From positions 1 to 64,000 of the forward strand of contig PYST01000070.1 of assembly GCA_003049485.1 (NCBI GenBank): 64,000 nucleotides of DNA, in the 5' to 3' direction. Of the stretch, positions 24,658-35,817 are shown one piece after another. The stretch's first letter is position 1. Each line of letters opens with the position of its first letter. The translations under genes were made by a program, and so were the position numbers. This DNA is from Ophioceras dolichostomum. Its lineage: Eukaryota > Ascomycota > Sordariomycetes > Magnaporthales > Ophioceraceae. Below the pieces are notes generated by a model. The model did not search any database. It was not told where the DNA came from and worked only from the letters and a program-made list of their open reading frames with translations.

Positions 24658-25215
24658 GGCGCTGACTGACGACTGACGACGCAAGCGACGGCCGTGGCGC
24701 TGCTGGATGGACTTGACGTGAGGAGGCCTAAAGAGTCGGAGCTTTGATCATCGGTGTGTCAGTCTCCTCAGCCTCGTCGTCGACATTACCCCTAGCGAGA
24801 TCGTCTGATGTTTGGGAAAATTGCATATAGCTATCGCCCTGTGGCTGAAGTGTGCCGCGATACCGATAGCTCGCGATAGCGAGCCATAGCTCCGATAATA
24901 GCTGTGGCGCGTTCGGATGTGGGCGGCGGGGTGGAGTCGTGAAGTGGGCGGGCGGCGTGTGTCTGTGCGCGGTACTCCGCAGCAAAACGGTGCATGGGGC
25001 ACTCCACCACCGTTTTGGCTCCCACCGTTGCAGGCGGGGTCGTGGACTCTCTCCCATGATGGCATAGCGCGTGCAGACAGGAGGCAGGCAATGCACCCTT
25101 CCAGGAACAATCTCACGTACCTGAGCAGACAGGGACCCGTCGCGATTTCTCACCCGTTCAAGCCAGTCTCGCTCACTCACCTTGCTTGGATTGGTAATAT
25201 GGAGGAGAGGAAGGA
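24658..25215. other. Intergenic with probable 3' UTR intron signals
   Basis: Between COQ5 and the 49-aa microprotein. On the minus strand a strong splice donor CAAG|GTGAGT (exon end at 25181) lies 35 bases after the microprotein stop, and an acceptor-plus-donor string CTCAG|GTACGT lies 60 bases beyond. This suggests an intron in the 3' untranslated region. No coding frame here is convincing; a short piece at 24728-24810 reads as an acidic tail after a CATCAG acceptor but does not match phase. Confidence 0.35.
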
Positions 25216-25365
25216 TTAGGCGGCGGAGGACGCGGCCCCGGCGGCCCTGGCGGCGACCACCTTGGCGCCAAACCGCTGTAGCTGAGACCTGCCGTACCAG
25301 ATGACGATGGCGATGATTATAAGCACTCCGAGGATGATCAGCGCGATCTCGCCGTTCTGATTCAT
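25216..25365 (-). CDS. Single-pass membrane microprotein (49 aa), unknown
   Basis: A short minus-strand frame from ATG 25365 to TAA 25216-25218. It begins MNQNGE, continues with a strong transmembrane helix (IALIILGVLIIIAIVIWYG), then a basic amphipathic stretch (RSQLQRFGAKVVAARA) and an Ala/Ser-rich end. The layout is short acidic N-tail, one helix, then basic tail. That arrangement is common for small mitochondrial inner-membrane or ER accessory proteins. It lies between two genes for mitochondrial enzymes on the same strand. An out-of-frame ATG 10 bases upstream could reduce its translation. I do not recognise a family. Support is the protein-like composition and the plausible downstream intron only. 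Confidence 0.55.
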   Translation of the reverse strand: MNQNGEIALIILGVLIIIAIVIWYGRSQLQRFGAKVVAARAAGAASSAA

Positions 25366-25763
25366 GCTTGCGCATTCGTCGATTGGAAAGCCAATTCCGT
25401 TTTTGCTGTTTGGGCCTTGCCTGGGATGTTGAGGGTTGTTTGGTGGAAGGTGCTGGAGATGGATTCGCGATCTTTTTAGCAGAAAAGAAAGGTGCCTGAT
25501 GATTCTGTCGTGCAGTTCACAGTTGGTGCGAGGCTCGTGTCTCCTACTCTTCGTTGAATTGTTGACCTCGGGTTGATGCGATAGAGCTCAACGAATTTTG
25601 GACGCCGCCTGACGGTGAGTGCGGTGAGTAGGTCGGTCACCGCAATGGTTGCCGAGCATTACTGGTGGTCCGCTACCTATACTGCAGCCACGGCGGTCGC
25701 CGACCCTCTAATACCGGTTCCTGGAACTAGGTGGGTGACATTTATTTCTCTGCCACACCGTAG
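25366..25763. other. Intergenic, promoter of the microprotein gene
   Basis: About 400 bases between the stop of the BCKDH E1-alpha gene and the microprotein start. It should hold a terminator and a promoter; no distinctive element stands out. Confidence 0.4.
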
Positions 25764-27266
25764 CTATGGTTTCAAACTATCCTTTCCACCAAAGAAATCG
25801 CCCAGGTCGTACTCGTCGGGATATTTATCGAGATGCTCCTTCAGCTGCGCCATCTGCTGCTTCAGGTCCGGCGTGAGCTCCTCGTAGACATCCTCAAACA
25901 TGGTCCGAATTGGAGGCTTCATTTCCCTCTCGGCTTCCGAGAAGGCTTTCAGGACCTCTTTCCTCAGACTATCCCGAGCCTGCTTCTCCTGCTCCTCGTC
26001 CCAGATGCCTTTCGTTTCCATCCACTTACGCAGCCGCGAGATGGGGTTGTCTCTCCGCTTCCAGTCCTCGACCTCGACCTTTGCACGGTATGCAAATGAG
26101 TCGTCTGACGTGCTGTGGTGTCCGACGCGATATGTGAGACATTCGAGGAGCACCGGCTTCCCGCCGTCCTGCAACGCGAGCTCCCTCGCCCTCTTCGTAG
26201 CCATCCTTACTGCCCACAGGTCGTTCCCGTCCACCCGCATTGTATCGATGCCGTACCCCAGACCACGGCTGGCGATTCCGTCTCCTTTGTACTGCTCCAA
26301 TGCTGGGGTTGAGATGGCGTATCCGTTGTTGCGACAGATGAAAAGCACTGGGCACGCCCGGGTCGCTGCGATGTTAAGCGCGGCATGGAAGTCGCCCTCG
26401 CTCGCGGCCCCCTCTCCGAAGTACACGGCAACGACTCGAGGAGGGGAATCTGGACTGAGAATCCGTTGCATCTTCATCGCGTAAGCCGCGCCTGACGCCT
26501 GAGGGATTTGCGTTGCCAAAGGCGACGATACCGTGTGCTGCAGTTCAGGTATTAGCAAGAATTCAAACCCATTTGTTCCGCGCCAGCCAACGAGCGTCGG
26601 AGGGGCGCATCGCTGGAAGAGTACACGTACAATGTTGAGCTCCTTACTTCCATAGTGGACGGGCATGTTTCTCCCCTGACCAGGATCGAGCTTGTTGGCG
26701 AACAGCTGGTTCATGAACTGGCGGAACGTCTGACCCCTCTGTCTAAACACGCCTTGCTCGCGATACTGGCAGAATATGACATCCCTGATCTCCAAGGCTG
26801 ATGCCGACCCGACAGTGACGGCCTCCTCGCCCGCCGAGACCATGTAGAAGCTGACGCGACCCTGCCGCTGGGCGTCAAACATGATCGAGTCCATGATCGA
26901 CATCGCCAGCATGTCCCTGTACAGCTTCACCACTTCCTCGTCACTCAGGTCTGGCTTGAACGAGGGGTCGATCACGGCGCCATGCTGGTCCACCACTCGG
27001 TAAGTGGGCATCGCTGGGTAGACGGAAGGGTGCTCGAACTTGAAATTGGTGGTGAATTCGCTCTTCACTGCACCTGGAAACGACACAAAACTAGAGTCTA
27101 GCTTCTGGGAGAGGCCGCTCGCGTCTCGCCTGAAGCAATGGCCCGCCACTGAAGGCGCGGAGGCTTTGCTGAGGAGGGGGGATGCTGATGCTTTGCTGGG
27201 GGCTCGCCATGGTCTCTCGGTGGCAGCCTGCAAGGAGCGGGCAACATTTGGCGGCCGCCACTTCAT
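25764..27266 (-). CDS. BCKDHA: 2-oxoisovalerate (branched-chain alpha-ketoacid) dehydrogenase E1-alpha, mitochondrial
   Basis: Exons 27266-26631 and 26537-25764 encode 469 aa. The 93-nt intron (ATT|GTACGT to CTGCAG|CAC) is stop-free and in frame, but removing it restores the family sequence SKELNIHTVSSPLATQIPQA. The Arg/Ser/Ala-rich N-terminus is a mitochondrial presequence. The E1-alpha landmarks are present: MDAQRQG-like region (FDAQRQGRVSFYM), GQGRNMPVHYGSKE, the thiamine-diphosphate motif GEGAASEGD (residues 253-261) ending with RNNGYAIST, and the regulatory loop YRVGHHSTSDDS that carries the kinase-target serine in animals. With E1-beta it decarboxylates 2-oxo acids from Leu, Ile and Val in the matrix. 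The first ATG in frame was chosen; earlier open sequence begins with a non-ATG codon. Confidence 0.96.
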   Translation of the reverse strand: MKWRPPNVARSLQAATERPWRAPSKASASPLLSKASAPSVAGHCFRRDASGLSQKLDSSFVSFPGAVKSEFTTNFKFEHPSVYPAMPTYRVVDQHGAVIDPSFKPDLSDEEVVKLYRDMLAMSIMDSIMFDAQRQGRVSFYMVSAGEEAVTVGSASALEIRDVIFCQYREQGVFRQRGQTFRQFMNQLFANKLDPGQGRNMPVHYGSKELNIVRVLFQRCAPPTLVGWRGTNGFEFLLIPELQHTVSSPLATQIPQASGAAYAMKMQRILSPDSPPRVVAVYFGEGAASEGDFHAALNIAATRACPVLFICRNNGYAISTPALEQYKGDGIASRGLGYGIDTMRVDGNDLWAVRMATKRARELALQDGGKPVLLECLTYRVGHHSTSDDSFAYRAKVEVEDWKRRDNPISRLRKWMETKGIWDEEQEKQARDSLRKEVLKAFSEAEREMKPPIRTMFEDVYEELTPDLKQQMAQLKEHLDKYPDEYDLGDFFGGKDSLKP

Positions 27267-29661
27267 CTTAGGGGAGTCCTGTTCGTCTCCGTCGCTGCGG
27301 GCGCAGAAATTGTCGCTATGCCACGACTGCAACGACTACAGCTCGCGGTTGGGGAAATTGAAATGTCGAGGTGTCCTGGATCTGGGGAGGGAGAAGAGAG
27401 CCGTCCCCCTGGTTCAAAGCAATAAGCGACGTCATCTTGTGCCGATGTAAGCCGCCCCGCTTGCTCGGCTTGAAACTCGATTGATTGCCGTCCCGCCAGC
27501 CCCAAAGAGGCTGCTTTGTAGCATGCGAAAAGGGGTGTAACATATCGAGACGAAGGGGCTCCCGAAAGTGTCCAGAATTTTCGTCGATTCCATGTGCAGT
27601 CCGATGGGTAAGAAAACAGGTAAGGTACCTACCATAGAAAGCTACACCTTGAAATATGCCAGGCTTTTGAATTCCCCCCCACGTTCTGGAGTCTACATTA
27701 TTAGATGTCATCATCTCTGATTACTCCACACGGCTTCCAGAAGGGCACCCCATACAATGTTTTTCAATCCAAAACACTCATTTGGGCCGATGTCGGCCTG
27801 GGGTGCCAGCCTGATGAGCAGCGCGAGGATGTCACGAGTGTGCCCAGTATCCTCCTCTTCCTATTCCGAATGGAATCAGGAAATATACCAAGGAGCCGAC
27901 GCCCGCAGAGCGAACACCGCGTGAAAGATCCTTGTCAGCAAATTGCGTCCATTAATGGCAATTATGAGATCTCGATGGGCTCCGATGGAGGGGTCACCGT
28001 TTGGCCTGGCCAGCAGGGTTCGACCACGCCAGCATGGGCATCCCAGGCACCCAGTTGAGCCAGTGTGCCGATTTGTGAACATCTGCACCAACGTCTAGAT
28101 AAGCAATCCTCCGTATCCTCTCGTCTCTCACTCTCTGGTTGGTGGGTCGTGTGGCAGAGGACTACGCTCTACTGTATGAAAGGTATTCCGTCCGGGTCGA
28201 GTGCTAGTGGACTGTGAGGGGCCAAACGCCGCCAAAGGGGCCCGTGAGGGACAGTCTGGGAGGGAAACGGTGGGGTTCCGTCGACTTCCGACTGTCGGTT
28301 GAACCAATGTTGTACAAGCACGTCAGGGACGCCAAGCCGTCTTTATGGAGGAGCAGGGGTCTGTTGGGTTGGGTGCTGCCGGAGCCGCCTGGCCATCGAA
28401 ACACACATCGTAATTATTTTCGGGCCATTTCAGTGTGTGGCCCTGAAGCGGACTGTAACGGGTGTAGTGTGCCTTGGGCCCAGAGGTCGCCTCTATCCAT
28501 TCCATCCAACATCCAACATCCAACATTCACCTCCCGGCCCGACGACTGTTGGAAGAAAAAGACTCGGGCTTCGATGCGTAGAACTTCGACGACTTGCTGC
28601 TCCCGCTCTCCCGCCCCTTCCAGCGTCGATCGTCTTGCTAGAGCCGTGTCCGCCGCCTGTCTGACCCATGGCGTAATCCATGGCAGAACGAATGCCATCT
28701 AATCCGCCACGCCCAAGATCGGTCGTTGTCGATAATAATCATCACCATCATCAGGCCGTCGACCGCCCGCTCTCGACTTCTGCATCCCCCTCTCCTTTCC
28801 CCGAGACCGATCCTTCCTCCCAGCGCCTTCGCTTCTCCCTCACCCGGACGCCGATCGTGCCTTCCCCGACTGGTACCATATCAACTGCGTCGGCGCCGGA
28901 CGCTCCTCTCATTCCTGTCGCGGGCTCGGGTCCGCCTGCCTCGTCTCCGACTTCTTCTCTCAGGTACCCCACACCCGATTTTCTATAAGCTGTACCTCGC
29001 GTCGATTTAGTTTTTTGTTTTGTTTTCTCCCCGCTCCTTCCTTGCCCACCTCTTTCCCTCTCGGGCTTTCATCTCGCCTGGGAGGTGCTCGCCCCGCCGC
29101 CCTCTTATATCCCTTAGTCCGTCCTCGCCTTGAAATCGCCTCCACTGTGTTTGGTAGCGGGCTCAGAAAAGGGTCTGGTGGTGGCTTTGGATCCCCTCTG
29201 GTGGTTTGCTCTCCCAGGATCTGTGCTGTCCGGTGGGCTGAACTTGGACAGTGCTGCCTGCCGGGGGAAGCGGTGATTCAATCCAATCTTCCTGGAAGTG
29301 ACCTAAACGATCCGGCCCGCAAGTCCACAGTGCATGCCGACCGAGAAATGAAAAGTCACCTCCGCAGACCGGGCGGGTTACAAAAATCAAACCGGCGTCA
29401 TCCTCAATCTCCTCCCACCTCTCGTTCCTCGTTCCTCCTACCTATCACGCACATTCTTCCTCGTACTATTGGCATTCACCTCCCATCCGCCTACCAGCTA
29501 CCGACCTCTACCGTCTTGAACCCCACCCCACCTTTTTGTTTTCCTTTTGAGAACTACAAATCTATCGTCCACGCCCTCGCCGCACGCTCGCTCCTTGTTT
29601 GACATGCTACCCGCGTAGCTCCCGCTTCAAAGGGAGCGGCAGCATTACCTAGTACTCACTC
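27267..29661. other. Divergent promoter region of BCKDHA and UFD4
   Basis: A 2.4-kb stretch between divergently transcribed genes. The left part is the BCKDH promoter. The right part (28.6-29.65 kb) is pyrimidine-rich and probably the long UFD4 leader, including one upstream open frame listed separately. No other protein-like frame is seen. Confidence 0.45.
28680..28988 (+). other. Upstream open reading frame (102 aa) before UFD4
   Basis: A frame from ATG 28680 to a stop at 28986-28988, rich in Pro, Ser and Thr with a short His run (NNHHHHQ). Its sequence looks like a disordered protein segment and not random pyrimidine leader. It could be a uORF in a long UFD4 transcript, a separate tiny gene, or chance. 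A CTCAG|GTACCC donor-like site lies near its end. Confidence 0.3.
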
Positions 29662-32600
29662 ATGTCTCCCAGGATTACGCGGTCGTCGGTTCGTCAAGCA
29701 GCAACCCGCGCAGGTTCTTCGGCCACCAGTCCTCCTGCCCGAGCCGGTGCACCACCCGCGACGGCTGCTCCTGCTGCCGCAGCCAGCGCCACTGCTGCCA
29801 CTGCTGCAGCCGCTGCAGCCGCAGCTCCCACGACCACCACCGAAACCAAATCCCCGCGAGTCTCAGCCCGGAAGCGGAAAAACCGTGATTCCAACTCGAC
29901 ACAAGCCGAGTTCCCAGAGCAGCCGGCCCCGTCGTCTCGCCGTACCAAACGGCAGAAGGCACTCCCGGAATCTCCCCCGGCGCCGCCCACGACTGCATCG
30001 ACACGAAGCCACAAGGGCAAAGCTCCCGTGACTATGTCGAGCCCCGAGTAAGCTCAAGCTCCGTTCTGCTTGCCGCAGCATATTGCTTGAATATGATGAT
30101 GATTGTGATAACGAGCAGGCACAAAGATCTCGCTGCTAACATTCTCTCTCCCACTTGCAGTCCCAGTGCTGGTCCTTCTACTACCCCATCTCATGGCCCT
30201 TCCGCCTCCTCTAGCCGGAAATCGAGCAGGCCCAAGAAGAATGCGCAGTCTTCGACAGGTAAGTCGTTGAACGGGGCTGATTATCCCGGGGGTTGCACCG
30301 AATGTGAGCTGACATGGCCCCGTGTCCAAGCAGACCCGGAAGCTGCTGCGAGCTCGACGACAGGCTCCTCACGTCGGTCTTCCAAGCGAACCCCGAAGAA
30401 TGACCCCGACCAGGACACACCCATGACTGGCACAGACGAGGCGGAGAGGGACGACGACGGCCCGCCGCCTCCCCCGCCCGCGGAGGAGCACGACGAGGAC
30501 GATAGCGAAGACAACGACGAGGATAGCCACCACCGATATGACGATGACGACGAAGATATTGACCCGTTCGGGGGCTTCGGAGGACCGCCGCCTAGGGGTA
30601 TCGGTGGTAGCCTCCCGATGCTGCATACCCTTATGTCGGGCGTTGGCACCAAGCTGCGAGAGCTCTTAACCAATCTCCGCCAAAAGGAAGACCCGTCTAT
30701 ACAGCTCATTGCGCTGCAGGATCTTTCGGAACTGTTGCTTGTCTCCAACGAGGATAATCTCTCGGGTCATTTCTCCCCGGACTCTTTCGTCAAGGAGCTT
30801 GTCACTCTCATGCAACCTCACGAGATCACACAAGAGGAGAACCCGGAGATCATGCTTCTGGCCTGTCGGTGTCTCGCAAACCTCATGGAGGCACTCCCAC
30901 CTAGCGTGGCTAACGTCGTCTATGGTGGCGCCGTGCCCGTGTTGTGTCAGAAACTGCTCGAGATCTCGTTCATCGATCTGGCCGAGCAGGCCCTGAGCAC
31001 CCTGGAGAAAATCTCGTTCGAGTACCCCGCTAGCATTGTTCGGGAGGGTGGACTCACCGCTTGCCTTTCGTACCTCGAGTTTTTTGCTACGAGCACGCAG
31101 CGGACCGCCGTCACCACAGCCGCCAACTGCTGCCGGAACATCACCGAAGACTCGTTCCCAGTCATCAAGGACGTGATGCCCATCCTTCTCAACGTGCTTA
31201 ACAGCAACGACCAACGGGTTGTGGAGCAAGCTTCACTCTGCGTGTCCCGCATCGTCGAGAGCTTCCGCTATCTTCCGTCGAAGTTAGAGGAGCTCGTCAG
31301 CGTCGACCTCTTGAAGGCCGTCCTACGGCTGCTGCTTCCCGGCAGTACCAACATGATAGGCCCCAACATTCACACTCAGTTCCTCCGTGTCCTCGCGCAT
31401 ACCGCGCGTGCGAGCCCACGCCTCTCAGCGGATCTCTTCAAGCTCAACGTTGTCGAGACTCTCTATCAGATCCTCACTGGAGTTTCCCCCCCTAGCGGAA
31501 CCGACGATGTCGCCTCGAAGTTGGACAGTGTTCTGATCATGCAGGCCTTGATCCATCGGCCACGTGAGCAGATCATCGAGACCCTGAACGTCATCTGTGA
31601 ACTTCTGCCCACTCCGTCGGTGACGGTCGATACTATCTCCGGAGAGGTTCTCGAGACGCCCACGGAACCTGTCACGCCGTCTTCTCAGGGCTCACGCAAG
31701 AAGACGGCCAACGAGAAGCGCATCGACTTGCTCGAGGAATGCAAGGAGGAAGTCCGACGCTTCACTCTGATCCTCTTCCCCACCCTGACAGATGCTTATT
31801 CGAGCACCGTTAATCTCAGCGTTCGCCAGAAGGTGCTCACGGCCCATCTCAAGATGCTGTCGAACACGAACACTGAGATCCTCGCCGAGGCGCTCAAGTC
31901 TGTCCCTTATGCATCATTCCTTGCGTCCATCTTGTCTCAGGGCGACCACCCGAGCCTTGTCATGCTCGCCATACAAGCTACCGAGCTGCTTATGAGCCGG
32001 CTCGACAGTGTGTATCGGTATCAGCTATATCGAGAGGGAGTCATTACGGAGATCACGAATCTGTCTATCGAGGAGGTCAAGCCCGATCCGCCCAAGGAGA
32101 AGGCCAAGGCGGCGGAGGAGGTTCATCCTGAGACGCCTCAGCAGTCTTCAGCCGAGTCCGAGAATAAGTCGGCGGGCCAAGAGTCCGATGACGATGACGA
32201 TGATGATCAGGAGGTAGACGATGGCGAGGAGGTGGACGATGGCGAGGAAGTGGAGGAAGATGATCACTCTCGGCACTCATCGGACGACGAGAACGACGAG
32301 GAGCACGAGAATGAGCATCATGTGGATGAGATGTCGGCGTCCCCCGCTAGCTCCGATGGTTCGACCATGTCCATTGACGGACCCCCTCGTCACGTCATCT
32401 CGAGCTATGACTCGATGCGGTCGAAGATCACGGAGGCTGCTAAGAAGTTCCTAGAGAAGCACGAAACGGAAAAGAATGGCAAGGTCATGCGGAAGAAAGC
32501 TAGCCGGATCCTCACGGGCCTGTCGTCCCTGGCGGTCGAGATCGAAGAGTTCTATCTCCATCGAACCTCCGGAAACCTGACGCCTGGCCACGGCCTCGAG

Positions 32601-35600
32601 CTCTTCAAGCGGCTGGCCTCTTTCTTCGATACGGATGTGCTCGAGAGCGTTACCAGCGCTGAGCTGTTGGCATCCGGGTTGGTGCGGATCCTGGAGGAGG
32701 TTTTCAGCAATCCCGACACGAGCCTCGCCATCGCGGCCAAGTCGGACTTCCTGCAGGTGTTCATGGGCTATACGGTCAAATCGAAGCCCAAGACGGCCAC
32801 CACGGGCTCGCCGGCGACTCCTTTCAGCGTGATGATCCATAAATTACAGGATCTGCTGAGTAGGTCTGAGCACTTCGAGGTCATCACTGTCCACAGCTCG
32901 TTCGATGGCAACCGCAGTAGCGCTGCCTCGATGCTCGCGAAGCAGATCCGGCTGAAACTGGTGGCTGATGACGACTCCGAGATCCCGCGGCCTTACCGGA
33001 ACATCATGGTATCCATTCATGCCATCTCGACCTTCAAGTCGCTAGATGACTACCTGCGACCTCGCATCAGCCTATCGGACCGTCCTCCGAGGTCGGCCAG
33101 GGACCGTAGCGCGCTGTCCCGCGCCATGGCTGCTATGGCGAGCTCTGCGGGCCTTCCCGTTGCTGGACTCCGCGATCGACTCCCGCCGCTCATCGGCTCG
33201 GCTGCGGCGCCTCCTGGTGTCCCGCCGTCGCAGCCCCCGCAACCGGCCAGCTCTCGACGCAAAGCCAAGTCCAAGTCTCACCCACACCCAGAGGTGCCAA
33301 GCACCCCAGAGCAAGCTTCGCCGTTTGCTGCTCGTGAGGGACCGCTTCGTAGGTCTGCTAGACGTCAGGCTGCATCGGCCGATACCCCGCCGCCGCCGCC
33401 TCCCCCGCCTCCCAACGAGGAGGACAGCCTGGCGAACGCCCTGGAGTGTGCAGACGAGAAACAGCTCTCTGAGGACGACGACATTGGCGAGAGCAGCGCG
33501 TTAGATGCTATTGTCGGCGAACTCGACGAGGACATGGATGACGAGCCCACGTCTGACCCCTCTGCGGTCAATATGGAGGTCGCTGCTGGTGGTAAGATCA
33601 CTGCTAGGAAGGAGGATGGAACCCGCGTCCCCACGCCATCGCAGACTGCGCCAGGCTCTTCTTCTGCCTCTGCGACGGCTCTCTCCACCATGGCCAGCCG
33701 TGTCAGTGCTCTCGCTGCTGCCTTACAGCACTCGCCATCCCCCGGCTCGTCTCGGCCTGCATCCTACGCTGCCGCTGTCCAGTCCGTTCCGCAGGACTGG
33801 CATATCGAGTTCAGCCTGAATGGCAAGGTGATTCCAAACGAGACCACCATCTATCGGGCGATTCATAGCCCCAGCATCACCAACGAGGAGCAGGCAGGTC
33901 GGAGTGTCTGGTCGTCCGTCCATGCCATAAAGTTCCGCAGGATTCCCGGCCCACCTCCTCCGTCGGAGAGTTCGCCGTTTACTGCGTCCTTCGACGGTGG
34001 CTCGACCAACAGCGAGACTGTCGACAACGGCACCCCCGCCTCCCTTGCTAAGCATCCCTCAACTGCCTCCATCCTCCGCCTCCTGAAGATGCTGCACGAC
34101 CTGAATGCCAACGTCGATGACGTGCTGGTTGAGAATAAGCAGGCGGTCAAGCTCAACGTCGAGCCACTGTCCCAGTTTGTCAACACGAAGCTCACGGCAA
34201 AGCTGAACCGGCAGCTGGAGGAGCCACTCATCGTTGCGAGCAACTGCTTGCCGAGCTGGAGCGAGGATCTGGCCCGTATCTACCCTTTCCTGTTCCCGTT
34301 CGAGACTCGACATCTATTTCTACAGTCGACGTCCTTCGGCTACGCTCGATCGATGACCCGGTGGCAGAACGCCCAGTCTCAAGAGGAATCGCGTCGCGAT
34401 CGTAGAGACGACCGTCCGTTCCTTGGCCGCCTGCAACGCCAGAAGGTCCGAATCTCCCGATCCAAGATACTGGAGTCGGCCGTCAAGGTCATGGAGCTCT
34501 ACGGAGCCAATCAGAGTATTTTGGAGGTCGAGTACTTCGAGGAAGTTGGCACGGGCCTCGGCCCTACGCTGGAGTTCTACAGCACTGTGTCCAAGGAGTT
34601 CTCCAAGAAGAAGCTCAAGCTTTGGCGCGATGCCGATCCCCGTGAGCCAGAGGAGTTCGTCTCCAGCCCGAACGGCCTCTTCCCGCGACCCATCAGCGAG
34701 GACGACACGGCGAGCAACAGCGAGCGCGTGCTCGGCTTGTTCAAGATCCTGGGCAAGTTTGTGGCCCGCTCGATGATCGACTCTCGCATTATCGACATCA
34801 ACCTGAACCCCATCTTCTTCCGCATCGGCGACGAGACGTCGGGCATCCGCCCATCGCTTGGTGCCATCAAGATCGTGGACCCGACCCTTGCCCGGTCTCT
34901 TATGGTGATCAAGCAGTTCTCGCTGGCCAAGAAGGAGATCGACGAGGACCCCTTCCGCACCCCCGCCCAGAAGGTGGCGGACACGGAGGACATTCAGGTC
35001 AACAACACGCGGATCGACGACCTGTCGCTCGACTTCACCCTGCCAGGCTTCCCGCATATCGAGCTGATCCCTAACGGATCCCAGGTCAATCTCACCATCG
35101 ACAATGTCGACCTCTACCTGGACAAGGTCATCGACATGACACTGGGAAGTGGCGTGCGGCGCCAGGTGGACGCTTTCCGCAAGGGCTTCTCCCAGGTGTT
35201 CCCCTACTCGGCGCTGAGCGCCTTCACGCCGGACGAGCTCGTGTCTCTGTTCGGTCGCGTCGACGAGGACTGGTCTCTGGAGAGTGAGTTTACATCCCCG
35301 TCCCCTTTTCCGGCCTCATCCTTTCGCCCTGTCAAATTCTACGCTGAAGCCAGGCTTACACTAACCTTCATCAACCTAGCCCTAATGGATTCCATCAAAG
35401 CGGACCACGGCTTCAACATGGACAGCCGTAGCGTCAAGAATCTGCTTCAGCTCATGAGCGAGCTGACCCCTGCCGAGCGCCGCGACTTCCTGCAATTCAC
35501 TACCGGTAGCCCTAAGCTCCCTATTGGAGGTATGTTCCTTGAAACAAGAAACCCTGCCCTTCTTCTTCACATTCACCAATCAACCAATGCTAATTAAAAC

Positions 35601-35817
35601 CTGTTCTTGGATGACAACAGGCTTCAAGAGTCTGAACCCTATGTTCACGGTCGTCTGCAAGCCTAGCGAGGAGCCGTACACGTCAGACGACTACCTTCCC
35701 AGCGTCATGACTTGCGTCAACTACCTCAAGCTTCCCGACTACAGCAGCCTCGAGGCCCTGAAGAGCCGTGTCTTCACGGCTATGAAGGAGGGTCAGGGTG
35801 CCTTCCACCTCTCGTAA
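29662..35817 (+). CDS. UFD4: HECT-type E3 ubiquitin ligase Ufd4 (TRIP12 family)
   Basis: Exons 29662-30047, 30161-30258, 30334-35283, 35380-35529 and 35621-35817 give 1926 aa, all junctions in frame. The N-terminus is disordered (Ala-rich, Ser/Arg/Lys-rich, then acidic). Armadillo-type repeats start near residue 250 (LRELLTNLRQKEDPSIQLIA) and a second acidic tract lies near 777-827. The HECT domain fills roughly 1550-1926. Landmarks include YFEEVGTGLGPTLEFYSTVSKE, the LPIGGFKSLNPMFTVV segment and the active-site loop SVMTCVNYLKLPDYS with catalytic Cys1893. Ufd4 targets ubiquitin-fusion and N-degron substrates to the proteasome in yeast. Introns 2 (75 nt) and 3 (96 nt) are stop-free and 3n. 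The start ATG gives a typical Ufd4 N-terminus (MSPRITRSSVRQ). Confidence 0.95.

Noticed and set aside
24728..25375. 215-aa minus-strand frame covering the microprotein
   Set aside because: Arg/Pro/His-rich composition typical of an out-of-frame reading; it lacks hydrophobic or conserved features, whereas the shifted frame encodes a clean membrane helix.
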